This document shows, piece after piece, positions 34,600-38,067 of a DNA stretch of 38,067 nucleotides. Origin of the DNA: Sulfurirhabdus sp043759595. GTDB lineage: Bacteria > Pseudomonadota > Gammaproteobacteria > Burkholderiales > SMCO01. Location: the NCBI GenBank assembly GCA_043759595.1, contig JAYVLG010000172.1:1-38067 (forward strand), written 5' to 3'. Position 1 is the stretch's first letter; each line of letters starts with the position of its first letter. The notes beneath the pieces are model-generated. The model ran no database searches. It was not told the origin of the DNA and worked only from the letters and a program-made list of their open reading frames with translations. Both the position numbers and the translations under genes were made by a program.

Positions 34600-36035
34600 T
34601 GTTCAGTATGCTTAGAATAAAATTGCGTCATGCGCCTGGTTGCGGTTTCGGGTTTACTTTTTGGTGTAATGATAAAAGCAAAATGTTGGACCTTGCTTGC
34701 CATTACTGGTTCAAGTTTAACGCTTGCTTGCACCATCAAACTTTTACCCGCATGGACATCCAATTCACCAATCTCACCCAGATCAAGAGCTGCTTCAGGT
34801 ATGCCACTTACACTAATATGATATATCTCGTCAGAACTGGATTTATTTGTAATTCTGATCTGGTAACGATTACGAATCTGGCCGTCTGACAATACGACAA
34901 ATAATGGTTGACGAATTTGCTGAACGGTTTCTTCGTAGTTAGTTCGATGACCTATGCTATACAACAAATAGCTTGCCATTAACAGCACTGCTGCCCCATT
35001 GCCGATTATTTTCAAGCGTTTCCAGTGCAATTTGGGCTTAACTGGTGCAGGAGATTCCATATTTGACTCTGAATCATAGCGAATCAGGCCTCTGGGGTAT
35101 CCCATGGAATCCATGATGCCGTTGCAGGCATCAATACAAAGCCCGCATGAAATACACGGAAATTGCATTCCTTCCCGGATATCAATCCCAACAGGGCAAA
35201 CTTGCACACATAAACCGCAATCAATACAATCGCCGTATCCCTTTGCCTGGCGATCTTCACGAGACTTCATGCTACTTCTGGCTATGATGCGACCGAGCGT
35301 ACCTTCACCCCGTTTTTTGTCATACGCCACTGCCAGCGTTTCAGGGTCATACATGACACTCTGAAAACGCGCATAAGGACACATATACATACAAACCTGC
35401 TCACGCGCCAATCCTGCCGCCACGTAAGTGGTTGCTGTTAAAATCATGACGGTAAAGTAGGCAACGTGCGCTGCATTACCCGTAAAAAAATCAACCGTCA
35501 GTGCTGGCGCATAACCGTAATACAGTATGAAAGTCAGTGCAGTCCAGAAAGACAACAACAACCAAATGCTGTGCGTGAGCGCAAATTTACCGATTTTTTC
35601 AGCATTCCATGGCTGTTTGTACAAACGAATTCGCGCAGGCCTTTCTCCTTGCACCAGGCGTTCAACCAATATGAAAGCTTCTGTCCACAATGTTTGAAAG
35701 CAGAAGTAACCACAAAAAGCCCGGCCAACCAATCCTGTTACAAAAAACAGTAGCACCGCAGCTAAAAACAGCAGCAAGGCCAGCCAGAAAACATCTTGAG
35801 GGTAAACCACCAGATCGAACAAGAAGAAACGGCGTCCGACCATATCGAACAAAACCGCCTGACTTGGGCCATCATGTCTGGCCCAGGGTAACCATGGCAA
35901 GCCAAAATAGATGGCATAGGCAAATGCCAGCACCCCCCATTTAAAACTCCTGAATTTACCTTTGACTGACCGGGGAATGATTGGGATATGCTTTTGATAC
36001 AACGACCGTTGTTCTTCACTACCTGCTTGCACCAT
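34596..36035 (-). CDS. ccoG: cbb3 oxidase accessory protein CcoG (4Fe-4S)
   Basis: CcoG is a membrane iron-sulfur protein that reduces copper during cbb3 oxidase assembly. It has about 479 residues. An N-terminal polytopic part contains the FCGYFCFQTLWTE and CMYMCPYARFQSVMYD segments. Two ferredoxin motifs follow (CIDCGLCVQVCP and CISCGLCIDACN). Near the C terminus is one more span (about 345-365 here) and an Ig-like periplasmic domain. The start is uncertain: ATG 36035 has GGAG only three bases before it, and a GTG 12 codons earlier (36071) lies right behind a hairpin and lacks a ribosome site. It is the first gene of the ccoGHIS block. Confidence 0.93.
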   Translation of the reverse strand: MVQAGSEEQRSLYQKHIPIIPRSVKGKFRSFKWGVLAFAYAIYFGLPWLPWARHDGPSQAVLFDMVGRRFFLFDLVVYPQDVFWLALLLFLAAVLLFFVTGLVGRAFCGYFCFQTLWTEAFILVERLVQGERPARIRLYKQPWNAEKIGKFALTHSIWLLLSFWTALTFILYYGYAPALTVDFFTGNAAHVAYFTVMILTATTYVAAGLAREQVCMYMCPYARFQSVMYDPETLAVAYDKKRGEGTLGRIIARSSMKSREDRQAKGYGDCIDCGLCVQVCPVGIDIREGMQFPCISCGLCIDACNGIMDSMGYPRGLIRYDSESNMESPAPVKPKLHWKRLKIIGNGAAVLLMASYLLYSIGHRTNYEETVQQIRQPLFVVLSDGQIRNRYQIRITNKSSSDEIYHISVSGIPEAALDLGEIGELDVHAGKSLMVQASVKLEPVMASKVQHFAFIITPKSKPETATRRMTQFYSKHTEQ

Positions 36036-36082
36036 GTACTCCAGAAAACATGCCGCTTCGAGTTTAATCACCTCTGAAGCAA

Positions 36083-36174
36083 AAGACCCCGCCCTTTCGA
36101 GCGAGGTCTTAAATGATTTGTTGGATAAACGTATTCACCTTTTATCCAGCTCTCTCACACCTATTGTGGAGAGA
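36083..36174 (-). promoter_or_regulatory. Two stem-loops separating ccoP from ccoG
   Basis: Just past ccoP, TCTCTC (36151-36156) pairs with GAGAGA (36169-36174), extended by CAC/GTG beyond a bulged A. Further on, 36083-36110 folds into a 12-bp stem closed by a GAAA tetraloop (minus-strand arms AAGACCTCGCTC and GGGCGGGGTCTT, two G-U pairs), followed by TTGCTTC. The second looks like a leaky terminator or mRNA stabiliser dividing the structural genes from the assembly genes. Confidence 0.65.
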
Positions 36175-36182
36175 ACTTATCA

Positions 36183-37103
36183 TTATTTACCGCCGCCCAA
36201 CTCATGTACATAGACGGTTAAAATCTTGATTTGTTCCGGCTTGAGGCGTTCTTTCCATACCGGCATTACACCTTTGTTCAGACCTTCGCCAATAACTTTT
36301 TTAACCGAATCCAATTTAAGCTCAGCAGTTTCTGCAGCTGGCACATTCGCCCACAGCCAGATTTTATCAGTCAAATTAGCAGAGCCGATTATCTGACGCC
36401 CTTTTGCATCATCACCATGGCAGTAGAAACATGCAGCAGTCTGACTGTGAAACAGGGTATCCCCTGCTTTCACTTTTGCAGCATCTGTTTTTTCACCGGA
36501 CAGGCTCAATACGTAATTTGCCAGGTTATCAATTTGCTCGCCATTCAGCACTTCGTTAAATGCTGGCATGTAACCGTGACGACCATTCGTAATGGTTTCC
36601 TGAATTTTGTCAAAAGTCCCCCCATACAGCCAATCATCATCAGCCAGATTGGGGAAGAAACCCACTTTGCCTTGTCCACCACTTTGATGACACGCCGCAC
36701 AATTGTCTGCAAACAGCACTTTACCTGAAGAAACCACAAAGTTGTTGAGCTCAGGGTCCTTTGCAATTTTATCAAAAGGCGCAGCCATAATCTTGTCAAC
36801 GAAAGGCTTTTGCTTCAGTTCCGCTTCGTTCATTTCTTTCATTAACAAGGCACGTGTATTCCAATGGGTGGTTTTCTCAACCCCTTTGTCATTAACGTAA
36901 CTGATTGTACCAAATCCGGTTGTAAATCCTTTTCCAACAGGCCATGCCGGGTAGGTTAACCAGTAAATAATTGATACTAAAATGGTTGCATAGAATGTCC
37001 ATACCCACCAGTTTGGCAATGGGTTATTATATTCCTGCAGGTCACCGTCCCATGCGTGGCCGGTTGTTTGCACAGTTTGTGATTGCAACTTTTCCTGACT
37101 CAT
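36183..37103 (-). CDS. ccoP: cbb3-type cytochrome c oxidase subunit III (diheme CcoP)
   Basis: CcoP is the diheme c-type subunit that passes electrons toward CcoO and CcoN. It has 306 residues. An N-terminal cytoplasmic start with HAWDGDLQEYNNPLPNWW, a family marker, is followed by one span (about 34-52) and two periplasmic cytochrome c domains. The heme sites are CAACH (135-139) and CFYCH (225-229), with Met ligands expected in GYMPAF and GVMPVW. The ATG overlaps the ccoQ stop (ATGA). Two hairpins follow the stop. Confidence 0.97.
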   Translation of the reverse strand: MSQEKLQSQTVQTTGHAWDGDLQEYNNPLPNWWVWTFYATILVSIIYWLTYPAWPVGKGFTTGFGTISYVNDKGVEKTTHWNTRALLMKEMNEAELKQKPFVDKIMAAPFDKIAKDPELNNFVVSSGKVLFADNCAACHQSGGQGKVGFFPNLADDDWLYGGTFDKIQETITNGRHGYMPAFNEVLNGEQIDNLANYVLSLSGEKTDAAKVKAGDTLFHSQTAACFYCHGDDAKGRQIIGSANLTDKIWLWANVPAAETAELKLDSVKKVIGEGLNKGVMPVWKERLKPEQIKILTVYVHELGGGK

Positions 37104-37291
37104 TTTTTGGCTTCCTTAACTTCTGATTCTTCTTCATCTTGGAATGGCATATTTTTATAGGATTCCAGACGATTCCCCCGCGATTTGCTGCCGTATACAT
37201 AGAATACGATCAATGCAAACGTGGTAAATAATATTAATAACGCAACCGGCTTGGTATTTTCCGGGTGCGCAAACCATTCGATCCAACCCAT
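37100..37291 (-). CDS. ccoQ: cbb3 oxidase small subunit CcoQ
   Basis: CcoQ is a small one-span subunit that stabilises the cbb3 complex. The product is 63 residues, starting MGWIEWFAHPENTKPVALLI. It has a single span (about 15-34) and a charged cytoplasmic tail, which is the normal form. ATG 37291 is preceded by AAGGA about ten bases upstream; a longer frame lies in ccoO and is rejected. It begins 13 bases after ccoO, and its stop overlaps ccoP. Confidence 0.93.
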   Translation of the reverse strand: MGWIEWFAHPENTKPVALLILFTTFALIVFYVYGSKSRGNRLESYKNMPFQDEEESEVKEAKK

Positions 37292-37304
37292 AGTACTGTC
37301 GTCC

Positions 37305-38048
37305 TTAGCGATATTGTACGAAGTGATCGTTATCGTACTTGCTGAAATCAACCATCGTTCCCAATACCTGCAAATACGCAACCAAAGCATCCATTTCGGT
37401 CACATTACTGCGATCACCGTCATAGTTACCTTCCTGAGCCTGAGCAATAAGGTTCTTTTGCGCATCAGGAATATGTAATGTCCTGGCAACTTCAGAGCCA
37501 AATTCCTTTACGTTGTTATCCAGTTCTGCTTGATTAGCGGAATAAGGAACACCTACTGCACGCAGCGCCATCAGTCTTTCAGAAGCATCTGACGTGTCCA
37601 GGGGAGTGGCTAACAACCAGGGATAACGCGGCATCACTGATTCCGGCACCATGGACTTCGGATCCAGCAAGTGAGCCACATGCCATTCGTTGGAGTATTT
37701 CTTACCTACGCGAGCCAGATCAGGCCCGGTACGCTTAGAACCCCACTGGAACGGGTGGTCGTATTTGGATTCAGCTGCCAGGGAGTAATGACCATAACGC
37801 AATGCCTCGTCACGGAACGGGCGAATCATTTGCGAATGGCAGACATAACAACCTTCACGCACAAAAATATCACGGCCACGGCTTTCCAAAGCTGTGTAAG
37901 GGCGTACGCCTTCCACTTTTTCAACAGTGCTTTTAATAAAGAATAACGGGGCTATCTCTACTAAACCACCAATACTGATTGCAAGCATGGTTAACACCAG
38001 CATCAGTCCAATATTTGTTTCAATCCATTCGTGTTTAAAGTTAAACAT
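37305..38048 (-). CDS. ccoO: cbb3-type cytochrome c oxidase subunit II (monoheme CcoO)
   Basis: CcoO is the membrane-anchored monoheme c subunit. It has 247 residues. It starts MFNFKHEWIETN, followed by one span (about 13-36) and the conserved VRPYTALESRGRDIFVREGC with heme site CYVCH (67-71). The segments SQMIRPFRDEALRYGHYS and WGSKRTGPDLARVG are hallmarks, and the axial Met is expected in MPRYPWL. ATG 38048 has AGAGG just upstream; an in-frame codon four residues earlier is less likely. It is complete. ccoN is expected immediately to the right, outside the window; the last 19 bases show only the leader. Confidence 0.97.
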   Translation of the reverse strand: MFNFKHEWIETNIGLMLVLTMLAISIGGLVEIAPLFFIKSTVEKVEGVRPYTALESRGRDIFVREGCYVCHSQMIRPFRDEALRYGHYSLAAESKYDHPFQWGSKRTGPDLARVGKKYSNEWHVAHLLDPKSMVPESVMPRYPWLLATPLDTSDASERLMALRAVGVPYSANQAELDNNVKEFGSEVARTLHIPDAQKNLIAQAQEGNYDGDRSNVTEMDALVAYLQVLGTMVDFSKYDNDHFVQYR

Positions 38049-38067
38049 ATGTCCTCTCACATCACTT

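Noticed and set aside
36231..36728. 165-codon frame opposite ccoP
   Set aside because: It is antisense to the diheme subunit gene, with a composition explained by the complement of ccoP; no ribosome site.
1..38067. CRISPR arrays, insertion sequences, prophage or restriction genes
   Set aside because: No regularly spaced repeats, transposase or integrase motifs, or phage genes were seen on either strand.

Overview
The window looks like chromosome of a moderately AT-rich betaproteobacterium, most likely of the order Nitrosomonadales in the broad sense; the genus cannot be fixed from the sequence alone. The evidence is gene order and protein flavour: lolB-ispE-tRNA-Gln-prs-rplY-pth, rsmD-coaD-ferredoxin, two M16 peptidases divergent from ftsY-ftsE-ftsX, rpoH near ftsX, and a complete ccoG-H-I-S maturation set behind ccoO-Q-P. 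Most of it is conserved housekeeping DNA. There are no insertion sequences, CRISPR arrays, prophage genes or obvious pseudogenes.

Layout. Positions 1-485 hold an elongator-type tRNA-Met(CAT) with its terminator. 485-3742 (minus) is a large membrane sensor with three PAS domains, GGDEF and EAL. 4185-12034 (minus) is a housekeeping block: ychF, rsuA, pth, rplY, prs, tRNA-Gln, ispE, lolB and a TPR lipoprotein. From 12184 the plus strand carries a four-gene operon resembling the gliding-type ABC exporter (GldA-, GldF- and GldG-like proteins plus DUF4340), then mutM and a dynamin-family GTPase. 19180-23391 (minus) holds a YfhL-type ferredoxin, coaD, rsmD, an M16 protein without the zinc motif, and an M16 peptidase with it. 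23518-26164 (plus) is ftsY-ftsE-ftsX with overlapping genes.

The usual ftsX-rpoH neighbourhood is interrupted by about 3.8 kb: an AT-rich spacer of roughly 690 bp, a DUF1800 gene, and a DUF1501 gene with a Tat signal. rpoH then has its own promoter, and a near-consensus CIRCE (HrcA operator) covers the -35 to -10 region of that promoter. This suggests that a repressor controls synthesis of the heat-shock sigma factor.

30966-38048 (minus) is the cbb3 oxidase cluster, read right to left: ccoO, ccoQ, ccoP, a pair of stem-loops, ccoG, ccoH (with extra membrane segments), ccoI and ccoS. At its end is a 32-codon reading frame for a single-span membrane peptide, with its own Shine-Dalgarno sequence. 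A bidirectional terminator shared with rpoH closes the cluster. ccoN should lie just past the right edge.

The observations most worth following are the CIRCE-covered rpoH promoter, the small membrane peptide at the end of the cco cluster, the DUF1800/DUF1501 pair lodged between ftsX and rpoH, and the multi-span CcoH.
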